From contig CAMCUN010000005.1 in NCBI GenBank assembly GCA_945878995.1, forward strand, positions 20,032-84,031: a stretch of DNA of 64,000 nucleotides, in the 5' to 3' direction. Of the stretch, positions 17,124 to 27,660 are shown one piece after another (the stretch's first letter is position 1; every line of letters begins with the position of its first letter). Source of the DNA: Polaromonas sp. YR568. GTDB lineage: Bacteria > Pseudomonadota > Gammaproteobacteria > Burkholderiales > Burkholderiaceae_C. The notes below the pieces were generated by a model, which did not search any database, had not been told where the DNA came from, and was given only the letters and a program-made list of their open reading frames with translations. The position numbers and the translations under genes are program-made.

Positions 17124-17390
17124 GTGTCCAAAGAAGATCTGATTGAAATGCAAGGAAAAGTTGACGAGGTCTTGCCCGACGGGCGTTTCCGCGTCACCCT
17201 GGAAAACAACCACAACCTGATTGCCTATTCGGGCGGCAAGATGCGCAAAAACCGCATCCGCGTGTTGGCGGGTGACCGTGTCACGGTGGAACTGTCCCCC
17301 TACGACCTGACCAAGGGCCGCATCACCTTCCGCCACCTGGAGCCGCGCACAGGCGCGCCCATGCCTGCGTTCAAGCGGCGTCCACGCTGA
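17124..17390 (+). CDS. infA: Translation initiation factor IF-1
   Basis: An 88-residue IF-1 with an S1/OB fold. [42 protein letters not shown] and PYDLTKGRI are family hallmarks. It binds the ribosomal A site during initiation. GTG start with AGGAG 7 nt upstream. The C-terminal tail ([14 protein letters not shown]) is longer than in the usual 72-residue protein. Because the gene is not in the secY-rpmJ-rpsM ribosomal region, this is probably the second IF-1 paralog carried by many Burkholderiales. Confidence 0.96.
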   Translation: MSKEDLIEMQGKVDEVLPDGRFRVTLENNHNLIAYSGGKMRKNRIRVLAGDRVTVELSPYDLTKGRITFRHLEPRTGAPMPAFKRRPR

Positions 17391-17398
17391 ACCATTGA

Positions 17399-17424
17399 CA
17401 AGGCGGCCGCTCCAAGCGGCGGCC
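17399..17424. terminator. Candidate bidirectional terminator hairpin
   Basis: The 63-bp gap between the convergent infA and acyl-CoA dehydrogenase genes contains GCCGCT-CCA-AGCGGC within a longer GC-rich inverted stretch. No clear T-run follows, so intrinsic termination is uncertain. Confidence 0.35.
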
Positions 17425-17453
17425 CGCGGGCATCACCAACGGATGCCCACCCC

Positions 17454-18632
17454 TCAAGCCCCCTGCGACTTAAGCAACTCCCGCGCAATGATGAGTTGCT
17501 GCACTTCTGTGGCGCCTTCGTAGATGCGCAGCGCCCGAATTTCGCGGTAAAGGCGCTCCACCGGTTCGTTGCTGACCACGCCTTGGCCGCCAAAAATTTG
17601 CACGGCCGCGTCAATCACGCGCTGGGCGCCTTCGGTGGCTTGGAGCTTGGCCATGGCGGCTTCGCGGGTCACAGTCTTTCCTTGGTCGCGCTGCCAGGCC
17701 GCGCGGTAGGTGAGCAGGGCCGCGCTGTCTATGGTGGTGGCCATTTGCGCCAGGCTCGCTTGCGTGAGCTGAAAGTCGGCCAACACGCCGCCGAACATCT
17801 CGCGGCTGCGTGCGCGTGTGAGGGCCTCATGAAAGGCGTGGCGCGCAAAGCCCAAGGCCGCAGCCGCCACCGAGGTGCGAAACACATCCAGCGTGCGCAT
17901 GGCGACTTTAAAACCCTCGCCTGCTGCGCCCACGCGCTGGCTCAGGGGCACGCGGCACTCCTTGAATTGAAGCCGGGCCAGCGGGTGCGGTGCAATCACT
18001 TGAATGCGCTCGGCCACCACCAGGCCAGGGGTATCGGCATCCACAATAAAAGCCGAGATGCCGCGCGCGCCTGGCGCCTCGCCGGTGCGGGCAAAGACCA
18101 CGTAAAAGTCGGCAATGCCGCCGTTGGAGATCCAGGTTTTTTCGCCCTCAATCACTGCATGTCCGCCCTCGATGCGGGCAGCGCATTGCATGGCCGCCAC
18201 GTCCGAGCCCGCCTGGGGCTCGCTGAGCGCAAAAGCGGCAATGGCCTGGCCGCTGGCCACGCGCGGCAAGTAAGCCTCTTTTTGAGCAGGTGTGCCCGCC
18301 AGTGAGATGGCGCCCGAGCCCAGGCCCTGCATGGCAAAGGCAAAGTCGGCCAGGCCGTGGTGGCGGGCCAGGGTCTCGCGCGCCAGGCACAGGCTGCGGG
18401 TCTCTATGGTGTCGGCCGCGCCGCCGTACTGCCGGCCGGCCACGGTGGGGGCCAGCCAGCCTGCCGCGCCCAGTTGTCGCACCAGGGCGCGACATTGCGC
18501 GTCGGTGTCAGCGTGGTGCTCAGGATCAATGTGATCGGTGGCCCAGGTATCGAGTGCCTGCGCAAATTCGGCGTGGCGGCTGTCAAAAAACGGCCACTGC
18601 AGGTGGTCCAGGTGCTGGCTCATGGCGGGCAT
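17454..18632 (-). CDS. Acyl-CoA dehydrogenase
   Basis: A 392-residue FAD-dependent acyl-CoA dehydrogenase. The substrate/FAD region has [27 protein letters not shown] and [12 protein letters not shown]. The C-terminal [12 protein letters not shown] contains the region of the catalytic base in this family. Electrons would leave through ETF and the ETF-QO at 1101..2786. It is the third gene of a MarR-hydratase-dehydrogenase operon next to an aroyl-CoA monooxygenase/reductase, so its substrate is probably an alicyclic CoA thioester from that ring pathway rather than a fatty acid; this is inferred from context. Confidence 0.92.
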   Translation of the reverse strand: MPAMSQHLDHLQWPFFDSRHAEFAQALDTWATDHIDPEHHADTDAQCRALVRQLGAAGWLAPTVAGRQYGGAADTIETRSLCLARETLARHHGLADFAFAMQGLGSGAISLAGTPAQKEAYLPRVASGQAIAAFALSEPQAGSDVAAMQCAARIEGGHAVIEGEKTWISNGGIADFYVVFARTGEAPGARGISAFIVDADTPGLVVAERIQVIAPHPLARLQFKECRVPLSQRVGAAGEGFKVAMRTLDVFRTSVAAAALGFARHAFHEALTRARSREMFGGVLADFQLTQASLAQMATTIDSAALLTYRAAWQRDQGKTVTREAAMAKLQATEGAQRVIDAAVQIFGGQGVVSNEPVERLYREIRALRIYEGATEVQQLIIARELLKSQGA

Positions 18633-18634
18633 TC

Positions 18635-19488
<854 letters not shown>

Positions 19489-19492
<4 letters not shown>

Positions 19493-20031
19493 TTGTTCTC
19501 CTTTGAAAGGTGGGTTTTGCGCTCGTGCAGCGCCAGCACATGCAGGCGCAACGCGCCCAGTTCGGTGGACATGTGCTTCATGGTCGCAGTGTCCTGCGTT
19601 GAGAAAATCTCCAAAATCCACTGCTCATGCTCGGCCGCCATGGCTTTGAAGCTGATGCGCCCGGTCTCGCTCAGCCGCACCACCCAGGAGCGTCTGTCGT
19701 TGGGCCGGGGTTCGCGCACGACCAGGCCCTCTTTTTCGAGCTCGTCGGTCAGCCCCGTCACGTTGCCGCCCGTGACCATGAGGTTGCTTGAGAGCTCCTT
19801 CATCATCAGCCCCTCGGGCTTGCGGTAGAGCTGGGCGAGGTAGTCAAAGCGGGCCAGCGACATGCTAAAGCGCTCGCGCAAGCGGCGCCGGATCTCGTCT
19901 TCAATTTGCGTGGTGCAGGCCAGCATGCGCAGCCACAGCTTCAGGGCAGCGTGGTCGCCTTGCTCAATGCGCGCTTCATGGCCCAGGCCGTCGGCATTGT
20001 TCAGCAGGGTGCGGGTGGCGTCGGCTTTCAT
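19489..20031 (-). CDS. MarR family transcriptional regulator
   Basis: About 180 residues with a winged helix-turn-helix: [41 protein letters not shown] and the wing [12 protein letters not shown]. MarR proteins next to aromatic-CoA genes usually repress them and respond to the CoA thioester. I chose the ATG at 20031 ([10 protein letters not shown]); the ORF track begins at a TTG at 20067, and neither has a strong ribosome site. It is the first gene of the operon with the hydratase and dehydrogenase, and lies 48 nt downstream of the bifunctional monooxygenase. Confidence 0.88.
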
Positions 20032-20079
20032 GCGGTTCAGCGGCTGGTGGGTGCAGGACTTGTCCAACCAGGTACTGGC

Positions 20080-22428
20080 TTAATCTGCACGCACTGTGGC
20101 AGCTGCTGCGGACTGCGCGCGTTCACGTTGAAAAAGGGCCTCCATTTGCGGCTTGCCTGCGATGTAAGGCTTGGGCCACTGGGTGCCGGTGTAGCCAATT
20201 TTGGCAGCCTCGGTCAGTGTCCAGGCCGGGTTGGCCAGGTGGGGCCTGGCCACGGCGCACAGGTCGGCCCGGCCGGCGGCCAAAATGCTGTTGGCGTGGT
20301 CGGCCTCGCTGATGGCGCCCACTGCAATGGTGGGTATGCCGGCTTCTTGGCGAATGCGGTCGGCAAAAGGCGTTTGGAACATGCGGCCGTAGACTGGCTT
20401 TTCTTGTTTGCTCACCTGGCCGGACGAGCAGTCGATCATGTCGGCCCCGGCGGCCTTGAAGGCGCGGGCAATGTCTACCGCGTCGCTGGGGGTGATGCCG
20501 CCTTCGACCCAGTCGTGCGCGGAAATGCGCACTGAAATGGGTCGCTCAGCCGGCCAGACCGCACGCACGGCGGCAAACACCTCCAGCGGAAAGCGCAGGC
20601 GATTGTCCAGGCTGCCGCCGTAGGTGTCTTGGCGGTGGTTGGTCAGGGGCGAGATAAAGCTGGACAACAGGTACCCGTGGGCGCAGTGCAGCTCCAGCCA
20701 GTCCACCCCGACCTCTGCGGCTGCCAGCGTGCTGGCCACAAATTGCGCGGTGACTTCGTCCATGTTGGCACGCGTCATGGCGCGCGCGGTTTGGCTCACG
20801 CCGGGCAGGTACTGCTGCTCGGAGGCGGCCAGAATGGGCCAGTTGCCTGACTCCAGGGGCTGGTCTATGCCGTCCCAGGCCAGGCGGGTGGAGGCTTTGG
20901 GGCCGGCATGGCCGATTTGCATGCCAAATTTGGCGTCTGACTGAGTGTGTATCCAGTCGGCAATGCGCTTCCAGGCGGCGGTGTGCTCGGGCTCGTACAG
21001 GCCCGGGCAGCCGGGGGTAATGCGGCCTGTGTCACTCACGCAGGTCATCTCGGCAAACACCAGGCCCGCACCACCCATGGCGCGCGCGCCCAGGTGGACC
21101 AGGTGGTAGTCGCCCACCAAGCCGTCAGTGGCCGAGTACTGCGCCATGGGCGAGACCACAATGCGGTTTTTCAGCGTCATGCCGCGCAGCGTGTAGGGCG
21201 TGAACATGGGGGGCGGGGCGCTTTTCGTGTTCTCAATGGGGGCTGGCAAGCCCGCTTGGCTGGCAAACCAGGCCTCGTAGTTGCCCAGCCAGCGGCTGTC
21301 GCGCAGGCGCAGGTTTTCATGGCTGATGCGCTGGCTGCGCGTGAGCATGGAGTACATGAACTGCTGGGGCGGCAGTTGTTCGCAGTAACGCTCGCCGCAC
21401 ACCTCAAACCATTCCATGGCGTTCCAGGCGGCGTTTTGCAGGCGCAGCACATCCACATGGCGCAGCGCCTGGTAGCGTTTGAGCACGGCAGGGATGTCGG
21501 GCGACACATGGCCGGCTTGGTCAAACTGGCGGGTCAGCTCAATCGCATCTTCAATGGCCAGCTTGGTGCCCGAGCCAATGGCAAAGTGCGCGGTGTGCAC
21601 CGCATCGCCCATGAGCACCACATGGCTGCGGCCATTGAAGTGCGACCACTGCTGGCAAATCACCCGCTGAAAATTCAGCCAGGCCGAGCCGCGCAGGTGG
21701 CGTGCGTTGGTCATCAGGGGCTCGCCCTGCAGGTTGGCCGCAAACAGGCGTTCGCAAAACTCAATCGACTGTTCCTGGTCGGCCTGGTCCAGGCCATGGG
21801 CCAGCCACACATGCTCGGGGCACTCCACAATGAAGGTGCTGGTGTGCTCGTCAAACTTGTACACGTGGGCCTGAAACCAGCCGTGCTCGGTTTTTTCAAA
21901 CAAAAAGTTGAACGCGTCGTAGAGTTTTTTGGTGCCCAGCCAAATAAAGCGGTTGGGGCGGGTCACGATGTCGGGCTTGAAGACCTCGGCGTATCGCCCC
22001 CTGATGCGCGAGTTGACGCCGTCGCTCGCAATCACCAGGTCGGCGTCGGGAAAGTCGGTGTCGGCGTCCACATCGGCTTCAAACACCAAATTGATACCCA
22101 GTTGCTCGCAGCGCGACTGCAAGATGTTGAGCAGCTTTTTGCGGCCAATGCCCACAAAGCCATGGCCGCCCGAGCGGATGACCTCGCCCTTGAAGTGCAG
22201 CTCAATGTCGTCCCAGTGGTTAAAAGCCTGCTCAATTTCGGCGGCCGTCACCGGGTCCCACTGGCGCATGTTCTCCATGGTGGCATCGGAGAACACCACG
22301 CCCCAGCCAAAGGTGTCGTAGGCGCGGTTGCGCTCATGCACGCTGATGTCGTGCTCGGGGTGGCGCATTTTCATGAGCAGGCTGAAATACAGACCAGCGG
22401 GTCCACCGCCAATGCAAACGATCTTCAT
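20080..22428 (-). CDS. Bifunctional aroyl-CoA monooxygenase/reductase (2-aminobenzoyl-CoA or salicylyl-CoA type)
   Basis: A 782-residue two-domain fusion. Residues 1 to about 380 are a flavin monooxygenase (N-terminal [14 protein letters not shown], later [18 protein letters not shown]). From about residue 400 to the end is an old-yellow-enzyme TIM barrel ([53 protein letters not shown]). This architecture is that of 2-aminobenzoyl-CoA monooxygenase/reductase and of proteins annotated salicylyl-CoA 5-hydroxylase. It hydroxylates the aroyl-CoA ring and then reduces it. Start at 22428 with GGAG 6 nt upstream. The adjacent RidA, hydratase, dehydrogenase and MarR favour the anthranilate branch; a CoA ligase is not in the cluster. 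Confidence 0.92.
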   Translation of the reverse strand: MKIVCIGGGPAGLYFSLLMKMRHPEHDISVHERNRAYDTFGWGVVFSDATMENMRQWDPVTAAEIEQAFNHWDDIELHFKGEVIRSGGHGFVGIGRKKLLNILQSRCEQLGINLVFEADVDADTDFPDADLVIASDGVNSRIRGRYAEVFKPDIVTRPNRFIWLGTKKLYDAFNFLFEKTEHGWFQAHVYKFDEHTSTFIVECPEHVWLAHGLDQADQEQSIEFCERLFAANLQGEPLMTNARHLRGSAWLNFQRVICQQWSHFNGRSHVVLMGDAVHTAHFAIGSGTKLAIEDAIELTRQFDQAGHVSPDIPAVLKRYQALRHVDVLRLQNAAWNAMEWFEVCGERYCEQLPPQQFMYSMLTRSQRISHENLRLRDSRWLGNYEAWFASQAGLPAPIENTKSAPPPMFTPYTLRGMTLKNRIVVSPMAQYSATDGLVGDYHLVHLGARAMGGAGLVFAEMTCVSDTGRITPGCPGLYEPEHTAAWKRIADWIHTQSDAKFGMQIGHAGPKASTRLAWDGIDQPLESGNWPILAASEQQYLPGVSQTARAMTRANMDEVTAQFVASTLAAAEVGVDWLELHCAHGYLLSSFISPLTNHRQDTYGGSLDNRLRFPLEVFAAVRAVWPAERPISVRISAHDWVEGGITPSDAVDIARAFKAAGADMIDCSSGQVSKQEKPVYGRMFQTPFADRIRQEAGIPTIAVGAISEADHANSILAAGRADLCAVARPHLANPAWTLTEAAKIGYTGTQWPKPYIAGKPQMEALFQRERAQSAAAATVRAD

Positions 22429-22667
22429 GGATGCTCCAAATGCGGGCGCGATGAGAGTACGCGCTATGAAATTCAAAACCAATAGTTTAGAACTCAATTA
22501 AATGCGGGCGTTCTGTGGGGCCATGCAGGTGAGGGTCTAAATTTATTGATGAACCTGCCCAGACCTTGAAAAAACTTGAGAACTGAACTGTTCATGGGTA
22601 AAAATAAGTTCTGAAAAGGCCCGCGCCGTTGCCGGCCCTCTTTTGATTGACCGCCTGAAGGAACCCC
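22429..22667. promoter_or_regulatory. Divergent promoter region with repeated AGAACT half-sites
   Basis: This gap separates the minus-strand monooxygenase operon from the plus-strand ridA. AGAACT occurs at 22489 and 22579, the second inside TTGAGAACTGAA, and its complement AGTTCT at 22607. They are plausible binding half-sites for the neighbouring MarR protein, but no canonical palindrome is present and the call is tentative. Confidence 0.35.
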
Positions 22668-23060
22668 ATGAAAGTGCTTTTGCCGCCCGGTTGGGCCCAG
22701 CCCAAGGGCTATGCCAACGGCGTCACCGCCAGCGGCCGCACCGTGTTCATTGCCGGCATGATTGGCTGGGACGGGCAGGGCGTGTTCCATTCCGATGATT
22801 TTGCCGAGCAAGCCCGCCTGGCCTTGCAAAACGTGGTGGAGGTGCTCAAAGAAGCGGGCGGCAAGCCCGAGCACATCATGCGCATGACTTGGTACGTCAC
22901 CGACAAGCGCGAGTACCTGGCCGCCGGCCGCGAGGTGGGGCGGGCCTTTCGCGAGGTGATTGGCTGCTACAACGCGGCCATGACGGCGGTGGAGGTCACG
23001 GCCTTGATGGAAGACCGGGCCAAGGTCGAGATCGAGTGCACCGCCATCATTCCTGAGTAA
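22668..23060 (+). CDS. RidA family protein
   Basis: A 130-residue RidA/YjgF-fold protein. GRTVFIAGMIGWDGQG, FAEQARLALQNVVEVLKEAGG and the C-terminal RAKVEIECTAIIPE match the family, including the conserved substrate-site Arg and Glu. RidA proteins hydrolyse enamines and imines to ketones and ammonia. Transcribed divergently from the aroyl-CoA monooxygenase/reductase, it may deaminate the amino ring product of a 2-aminobenzoyl-CoA pathway, as RidA-like genes in anthranilate clusters are thought to do. ATG with AAGGA 5 nt upstream. Confidence 0.9.
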   Translation: MKVLLPPGWAQPKGYANGVTASGRTVFIAGMIGWDGQGVFHSDDFAEQARLALQNVVEVLKEAGGKPEHIMRMTWYVTDKREYLAAGREVGRAFREVIGCYNAAMTAVEVTALMEDRAKVEIECTAIIPE

Positions 23061-23120
23061 GCCGCACAGACGGCCTTGGCTGCACAGGGCCGGCCAAGCC
23101 TGTGTGCATTTGACAAAGCT

Positions 23121-23768
23121 TTAAGCGGCCTGCGCAATTTGCCTGAGCGCATCCTCAAACACCTGGGCCGGCTGGCCGCCCGAAATCAGGTGGGTGTCAT
23201 TGATGACCACCGCCGGCACCGAGCGTATGCCCGCCGACTGGTACTGTGCCTCCGCTTCGGCCACCTCAGCGTCATAGCGGCTACTGGCCAGTACCTCGGC
23301 GGCCTCTTGGGCATCAAGGCCGGCCGATGCGGCCGCCTGCAGCAACACGGCGTGGTCTTCCATGGCCTGGCGGTCACGGTGGCAGGCCAGCAGCAAGGCA
23401 TTTTTAGGGGCCAGTTGCTTGTCGGGCTGGCCCGCGGCCCAGTGCAGCAGGCGGTGGGCATCTCGCGTGTTGTAGACCCGGCCCCGGCCGTCCGGGTTGA
23501 ATTCAAAACCCACCTCCGCGCCGCGCTGGCGAATGACATCACGCATTTGCGCTTGCTTTTCGGGGGTGGATCCGTACTTTTGCGTCAGGTGCTCGCTCAT
23601 GTCTTGGCCGCCGGGCCACATGCGGGGGTTCAACTCAAAAGGCTGAAAGTGCAGCGTGGCCTGGATGTCGGGCTGCAACTTGTCCAGGGCCTCCAAAAGA
23701 GCATGCAGGCCTACGGCACACCAGGGGCAAGAGACGTCGGAGACAAAGTCGATCTTGAGCGTTTTCAT
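23121..23768 (-). CDS. DsbA family oxidoreductase (FrnE-like)
   Basis: A 215-residue cytoplasmic thioredoxin-fold protein of the FrnE/DsbA-like group. The active site SCPWCAVG lies near the N-terminus, with a helical insertion and the cis-proline region IRSVPAVVIND near the C-terminus. No signal peptide is seen, which fits FrnE rather than periplasmic DsbA. I chose the ATG at 23768 (MKTLKIDFVSD) as homologs do; the ORF-track extension to 23831 is unlikely. It probably acts in thiol-disulfide exchange; partner unknown. Confidence 0.9.
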   Translation of the reverse strand: MKTLKIDFVSDVSCPWCAVGLHALLEALDKLQPDIQATLHFQPFELNPRMWPGGQDMSEHLTQKYGSTPEKQAQMRDVIRQRGAEVGFEFNPDGRGRVYNTRDAHRLLHWAAGQPDKQLAPKNALLLACHRDRQAMEDHAVLLQAAASAGLDAQEAAEVLASSRYDAEVAEAEAQYQSAGIRSVPAVVINDTHLISGGQPAQVFEDALRQIAQAA

Positions 23769-23851
23769 GGGCAGTGAAGAAGTTTCAAAAACCCTGATGC
23801 TAGCCGCTGGCGTGACCTGGCTGAGCCCCATGCGGGTTCAGGCCGAGCAAC

Positions 23852-24211
23852 TCAGAGGACCGGTCCCGGGCTGTACATGTCGCTTGGCATGCTGGACGCG
23901 CCTGCCGCGCCACCTGACCAGGACCTGCTCGATGCCCTCATCGACTGCATGTGCGACATGTGCTCGTCCATCAGGCGCATGTGCTCGTCCATCAGCGCCT
24001 GTTTTTGCTCAGGCGTGGTGGCCGTGTTCATGCGGGTGCGCACATCTTGCATGGCGCGCATGTGGGTGTTCATGCGGTTGTGCATCTCGGGGTTCATGCT
24101 GCCCATACCGCCCATGCCGCCCACGCCCGGGTCGGCCCCTGTCTGAGCGAACACCGTCAGGGCCATGCCCGTCGCAGCCACGGCCACTGCCCATTGTTTT
24201 TTAAAGCGCAT
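23852..24211 (-). CDS. Met/His-rich small exported protein
   Basis: A 119-residue protein with a signal peptide (MRFKKQWAVAVAATGMALTV, cleaved near VFAQT). The mature part is very rich in Met with interleaved His, Asp and Glu, including a near-perfect tandem MDEHMRL/MDEHMSH and GMGGMGSMNPEMHNRMN. Such composition suggests metal (for example copper) binding, but no named family is recognised. Start at 24211 with GAAGGA 7 nt upstream. No metal transporter or sensor genes lie alongside. Confidence 0.7.
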   Translation of the reverse strand: MRFKKQWAVAVAATGMALTVFAQTGADPGVGGMGGMGSMNPEMHNRMNTHMRAMQDVRTRMNTATTPEQKQALMDEHMRLMDEHMSHMQSMRASSRSWSGGAAGASSMPSDMYSPGPVL

Positions 24212-24705
24212 CGAATTTTCCTTCTCAATGGTTGACACGCAGCCGCCCACATGGCTACTGCTGAAGCCCACAGATTCAGGCGACACTCGCGCCCCAAGCG
24301 TTGGTGGTGATCCTCAAGCCATGGCAGACGTTGCCTGCTGGCCGTGTGGGACTTCGCCTAGGCGTTCAAGCTCAAAGGGGGTGGCCCGAGCTGTCCAGCC
24401 CCTGAGCAATGTCTTCGCTGGGTGAGTAAGGTCAGAGCCGAATCGAGGAGCACTTGGGCACTGCCTTTAGCAAAAAATTGGCAACAAAGGGGGACGTCGT
24501 TATCCCGGCCGTAAGTGCTTGATTCATATGGCCGAAGGTGAGCTCTGGACTCGCAAAATGCGTCTGGCACGCTGGTCTGGGTGCCAAGGGTCCAATACCC
24601 CTTAAACTATCTTGTTGGCAGATAGTTAAGTTCTATCTGTGTCCTGTCCCCGTCGGCCATGTTGTCTAGCGTGCGCCCATGCTCCTGAGGCGGATGCTTT
24701 TTTCT
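24212..24705. other. Intergenic region upstream of the glycan locus
   Basis: About 490 bp separate the divergent Met-rich protein gene and wbpA. No gene is supported; the ORF at 24358..24570 minus has no recognisable family or ribosome site. No ops/JUMPstart element (GGCGGTAG) was found, although the region directly precedes a long polysaccharide operon. It contains the hairpin listed separately. Confidence 0.45.
24605..24627. promoter_or_regulatory. Perfect 8-bp inverted repeat before wbpA
   Basis: AACTATCT-TGTTGGC-AGATAGTT is a perfect 8-bp inverted repeat with a 7-nt centre, about 80 bp before the first glycan gene. It could be an operator or an RNA hairpin in the leader. No T-run follows. 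Confidence 0.35.
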
Positions 24706-26004
24706 ATGCAGTCCAATCAACAAATCGCAGTCATCGGTCTGGGTTACGTGGGACTTCCGCTGGCCGTTGAATTCGGCAAAATTCGCTCGGTGCTGGGCTT
24801 TGACATCAATGCCGATCGCATCGCTGAATTGCGCAGCGGCAAAGACTCCACCTTGGAGGTCAGCCCTGCGTCGCTCGCTCAATCCCATTCGCTGAGGTTC
24901 AGTGACAGCCAGGATGATCTCAAAGCATGCTCGATCTTTCTGGTGACTGTGCCTACACCGGTGGACCAAGCCAATCGGCCTGACATGACGCCGCTGATCA
25001 AGGCGAGCGAGACGGTAGGACGGGTGCTGAAAATCGGCGATATCGTCATATTTGAATCGACGGTTTACCCTGGCGCAACTGAAGAAGTGTGCGTTCCGGT
25101 GCTCGAGCGCGTCAGTGGGCTTAAATTCAACCAAGATTTTTTCTGCGGCTACAGCCCCGAGCGCATCAACCCGGGTGACAAAGTCAATACCCTGACCACC
25201 ATCCGCAAGATCACCAGCGGCAGCACGCCTGAAGTGGCCGACCAAGTAGATGCCTTGTACGCCAGCATCATCAAGGCCGGAACGTGGCGGGCCAGCAGCA
25301 TCAAGGTGGCCGAGGCGGCCAAGGTCATTGAGAACAGCCAGCGTGACTTGAACATTGCATTCGTCAATGAACTGTCGGTGATTTTCGAACGCATGGGCAT
25401 AGACACCCTGGAGGTTCTGGAGGCCGCAGGCACCAAGTGGAACTTTTTGCCATTCAGACCCGGCATGGTGGGTGGCCATTGCATAGGGGTGGATCCCTAC
25501 TACCTGACCCACAAGGCAGAAGAGCTGGGCTATCACCCCCAAGTCATTCTGGCTGGCCGGCGCATAAACGACAACATGGCCCGCTATGCGGCCCGCAGCG
25601 TTATCAAGCGCATGTTGCAAAACGGCATTGATGTGGCCCGCAGCACGGTGGGCGTGATGGGCGTGACCTTCAAGGACAACTGCCCCGATATTCGCAACAG
25701 CAAGGTGGCTGATCTGGTCAGAGAATTTCAGACCTGGAATGTCAAGGTGTTGGTGGTTGACCCCTGGGCCGATGCGCAGGAGGTTCGTCATGAATACGGC
25801 ATTGAACTGGTCACCCTTGAAGAATGCGCCGGTCGGCTCGATAGTTTGGTCGTGGCGGTGGCGCACCAAGAATTTGCTTCCATGAATGGCGCTGAGCTGC
25901 GGGCATTGTGCAAGCCGCAAGGGCAGCCGGTGATCGGCGATCTCAAGAGTATTTATGACAGGCATGCCTTGGCTGCTGATGGCTTTACCGTGTTTCGACT
26001 TTGA
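24706..26004 (+). CDS. wbpA: UDP-N-acetylglucosamine 6-dehydrogenase (WbpA/TviB type)
   Basis: A 432-residue nucleotide-sugar dehydrogenase. The NAD-binding IAVIGLGYVGLPLAVEFGK, FESTVYPGATEEVCVPVLE, NINPGDK-like ERINPGDKVN and the catalytic GGHCIGVDPYYLTHKAEELG (active Cys) are all present. It oxidises UDP-GlcNAc twice to UDP-GlcNAcA with NAD+. The WbpB, WbpD and WbpE genes that follow define the WbpA role rather than UDP-glucose dehydrogenase. Start: ATG 24706 fits homologs; ATGs at 24694 and 24679 are alternatives and no ribosome site decides clearly. First gene of the glycan operon. Confidence 0.9.
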   Translation: MQSNQQIAVIGLGYVGLPLAVEFGKIRSVLGFDINADRIAELRSGKDSTLEVSPASLAQSHSLRFSDSQDDLKACSIFLVTVPTPVDQANRPDMTPLIKASETVGRVLKIGDIVIFESTVYPGATEEVCVPVLERVSGLKFNQDFFCGYSPERINPGDKVNTLTTIRKITSGSTPEVADQVDALYASIIKAGTWRASSIKVAEAAKVIENSQRDLNIAFVNELSVIFERMGIDTLEVLEAAGTKWNFLPFRPGMVGGHCIGVDPYYLTHKAEELGYHPQVILAGRRINDNMARYAARSVIKRMLQNGIDVARSTVGVMGVTFKDNCPDIRNSKVADLVREFQTWNVKVLVVDPWADAQEVRHEYGIELVTLEECAGRLDSLVVAVAHQEFASMNGAELRALCKPQGQPVIGDLKSIYDRHALAADGFTVFRL

Positions 26005-26012
26005 AGGTTTCC

Positions 26013-27071
26013 ATGCGCACTTACGACAATATCAAAGACCGCAAAATCCGCATGGCACTGGTCGGCTGCGGCCGCATCGCAGCCAATCACTTCGCTGCTA
26101 TGGAGCAGCATGCGCCTGACATTGAGGTGGTCGATGTCTGCGATGTGGACCCGGTTGCCCTTGAAAAAGCCGTCGCCCGAACAGGCGCTCAAGGCCACGC
26201 CGGTTTGACGCAGATGCTCGCCAGCACCAGCGCTGACGTGGTGGTGCTCACCAGCCCGAGCGGACTTCATCCTGAGCAGGCGGTTGAGATAGCGCGCTCG
26301 GGTCGCCATGTCATGACCGAAAAGCCCATGGCCACGCGTTGGCATGATGGCTTGCGCATGGTCAAGGCCTGCGACGACGCTGGCGTGCGCATGTTCGTGG
26401 TCAAGCAAAACCGCCGCAATGCCACGCTTCAGTTGCTCAAGCAGGCGGTCGAGCAAAAGCGTTTTGGCCGAATCTACATGGTCAACATCAACGTCTTCTG
26501 GACCCGTCCTCAGGACTACTACGACAGCGCCAAATGGCGGGGTACCTGGGAGTTTGATGGCGGTGCCTTCATGAACCAAGCCAGTCACTACGTGGACTTG
26601 CTCGATTGGTTGATTGGCCCGATCGAAAGCATACAGGCCTACACAGCTACGCTGGGGCGTGACATTGAGGTCGAAGACACCGGCGTACTGAGCGTCCGTT
26701 GGCGCTCGGGGGCCTTGGGGTCCATGAACGTGACCATGCTCACCTTCCCGCGCAACCTGGAGGGCAGCATCACCATCTTGGGCGAGAAGGGCACCGTTCG
26801 TGTGGGCGGTGTGGCTGTCAACGAAATCCAGCACTGGGAGTTTGCAGAAAAGTTGCCCCAGGACGAGCAAATTGCCTCGGCCAACTATCAGACCACCTCG
26901 GTCTACGGCTTTGGCCATCCGCTTTATTACAAGAACGTGATCGAGGTTTTGCGCGGACAGGCAGAGCCCGAGACCGATGGCCGCGAGGGCCTGAAGTCCT
27001 TAGAGGTGCTGGTGGCCGCCTATCTGTCAGCCCGCGACGGCAAGCGCATTGCCTTGCCGCTGGACTATTGA
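26013..27071 (+). CDS. wbpB: UDP-GlcNAcA 3-dehydrogenase (WbpB type, Gfo/Idh/MocA family)
   Basis: A 352-residue Gfo/Idh/MocA oxidoreductase. The Rossmann motif [14 protein letters not shown] and the catalytic MTEKPMA (EKP lysine) are clear, and the C-terminal part shows [18 protein letters not shown] with the second catalytic region. In the Wbp pathway this enzyme oxidises C3 of UDP-GlcNAcA to the 3-keto sugar. The ATG at 26013 has GAAGG 5 nt upstream; the TTG at 26001 used in the ORF track is less likely. It follows wbpA by 8 nt. Confidence 0.88.
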   Translation: MRTYDNIKDRKIRMALVGCGRIAANHFAAMEQHAPDIEVVDVCDVDPVALEKAVARTGAQGHAGLTQMLASTSADVVVLTSPSGLHPEQAVEIARSGRHVMTEKPMATRWHDGLRMVKACDDAGVRMFVVKQNRRNATLQLLKQAVEQKRFGRIYMVNINVFWTRPQDYYDSAKWRGTWEFDGGAFMNQASHYVDLLDWLIGPIESIQAYTATLGRDIEVEDTGVLSVRWRSGALGSMNVTMLTFPRNLEGSITILGEKGTVRVGGVAVNEIQHWEFAEKLPQDEQIASANYQTTSVYGFGHPLYYKNVIEVLRGQAEPETDGREGLKSLEVLVAAYLSARDGKRIALPLDY

Positions 27072-27073
27072 GC

Positions 27074-27655
27074 GTGAGCGTCTCGATTCATCCCAGTGCC
27101 ATCGTTGACGAGGGCGCACAGATAGGCGAAGGTTCTCGCGTCTGGCATTTTGTGCATGTGTGTGCGGGTGCCCGAATTGGCAAGGGCGTGTCTCTGGGTC
27201 AAAACGTCTTCGTCGGCAATAAAGTCATCATCGGCGACCATTGCAAGATCCAGAACAACGTGTCGGTTTACGACAATGTCATCCTCGAAGAGGGTGTGTT
27301 TTGCGGGCCCAGCATGGTGTTCACCAATGTTTACAACCCGCGTTCATTAATTGAGCGCAAGAGCGAGTACCGTGACACCCTGGTCAGAAAAGGCGCGACC
27401 TTAGGCGCTAACTGCACAATCGTCTGTGGTGCCACGGTGGGTGAATACGCTTTTGTGGGAGCGGGTGCGGTCATCACCAAAAATGTCCCAGCCTATGCGT
27501 TGATGGTGGGCGTGCCGGCAAAGCAAATTGGCTGGATGAGCGAATACGGCGAACAATTGGCTTTGCCCCTGGACGGAGTGGGTCGGGCCGTCTGTCCCCA
27601 AACAGGGTCTGTTTACCAGCTTGATGGGCAAGCGATTACAAAGATACAAGGATAA
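27074..27655 (+). CDS. wbpD: UDP-3-amino-sugar N-acetyltransferase (WbpD type)
   Basis: About 193 residues made almost wholly of left-handed beta-helix hexapeptide repeats: [35 protein letters not shown] and [24 protein letters not shown]. The segment [16 protein letters not shown] is characteristic of WbpD-like acetyltransferases. It would acetylate the 3-amino group to give UDP-GlcNAc(3NAc)A. Start is taken as the GTG at 27074; a TTG at 27068 overlapping the wbpB stop is possible, and there is no strong ribosome site, suggesting coupling. The long ORF-track start at 26699 is inside wbpB. Confidence 0.88.
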   Translation: MSVSIHPSAIVDEGAQIGEGSRVWHFVHVCAGARIGKGVSLGQNVFVGNKVIIGDHCKIQNNVSVYDNVILEEGVFCGPSMVFTNVYNPRSLIERKSEYRDTLVRKGATLGANCTIVCGATVGEYAFVGAGAVITKNVPAYALMVGVPAKQIGWMSEYGEQLALPLDGVGRAVCPQTGSVYQLDGQAITKIQG

Positions 27656-27660
27656 GCTCA

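Noticed and set aside
20947-22485. Plus-strand ORF of 512 aa opposite the aroyl-CoA monooxygenase
   Set aside because: Antisense shadow rich in His/Gly/Val. The minus strand encodes an unmistakable two-domain enzyme.
23083-23104. Hairpin CACAGG...CCTGTG between ridA and the DsbA-like gene as a terminator
   Set aside because: Only a 6-bp stem with a 10-nt loop and no T-run; too weak to list as a feature.
24358-24570. 70-aa minus ORF (MPDAFCESRAHLRPYESS...)
   Set aside because: No ribosome site, no recognisable family, and ordinary intergenic context. A remnant is possible but unsupported.
24212-24705. ops/JUMPstart element before the glycan locus
   Set aside because: GGCGGTAG and the extended JUMPstart consensus were not found in this interval.
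24607-25965. Minus-strand ORF of 452 aa opposite wbpA
   Set aside because: Shadow ORF; the plus-strand frame has all nucleotide-sugar dehydrogenase motifs.
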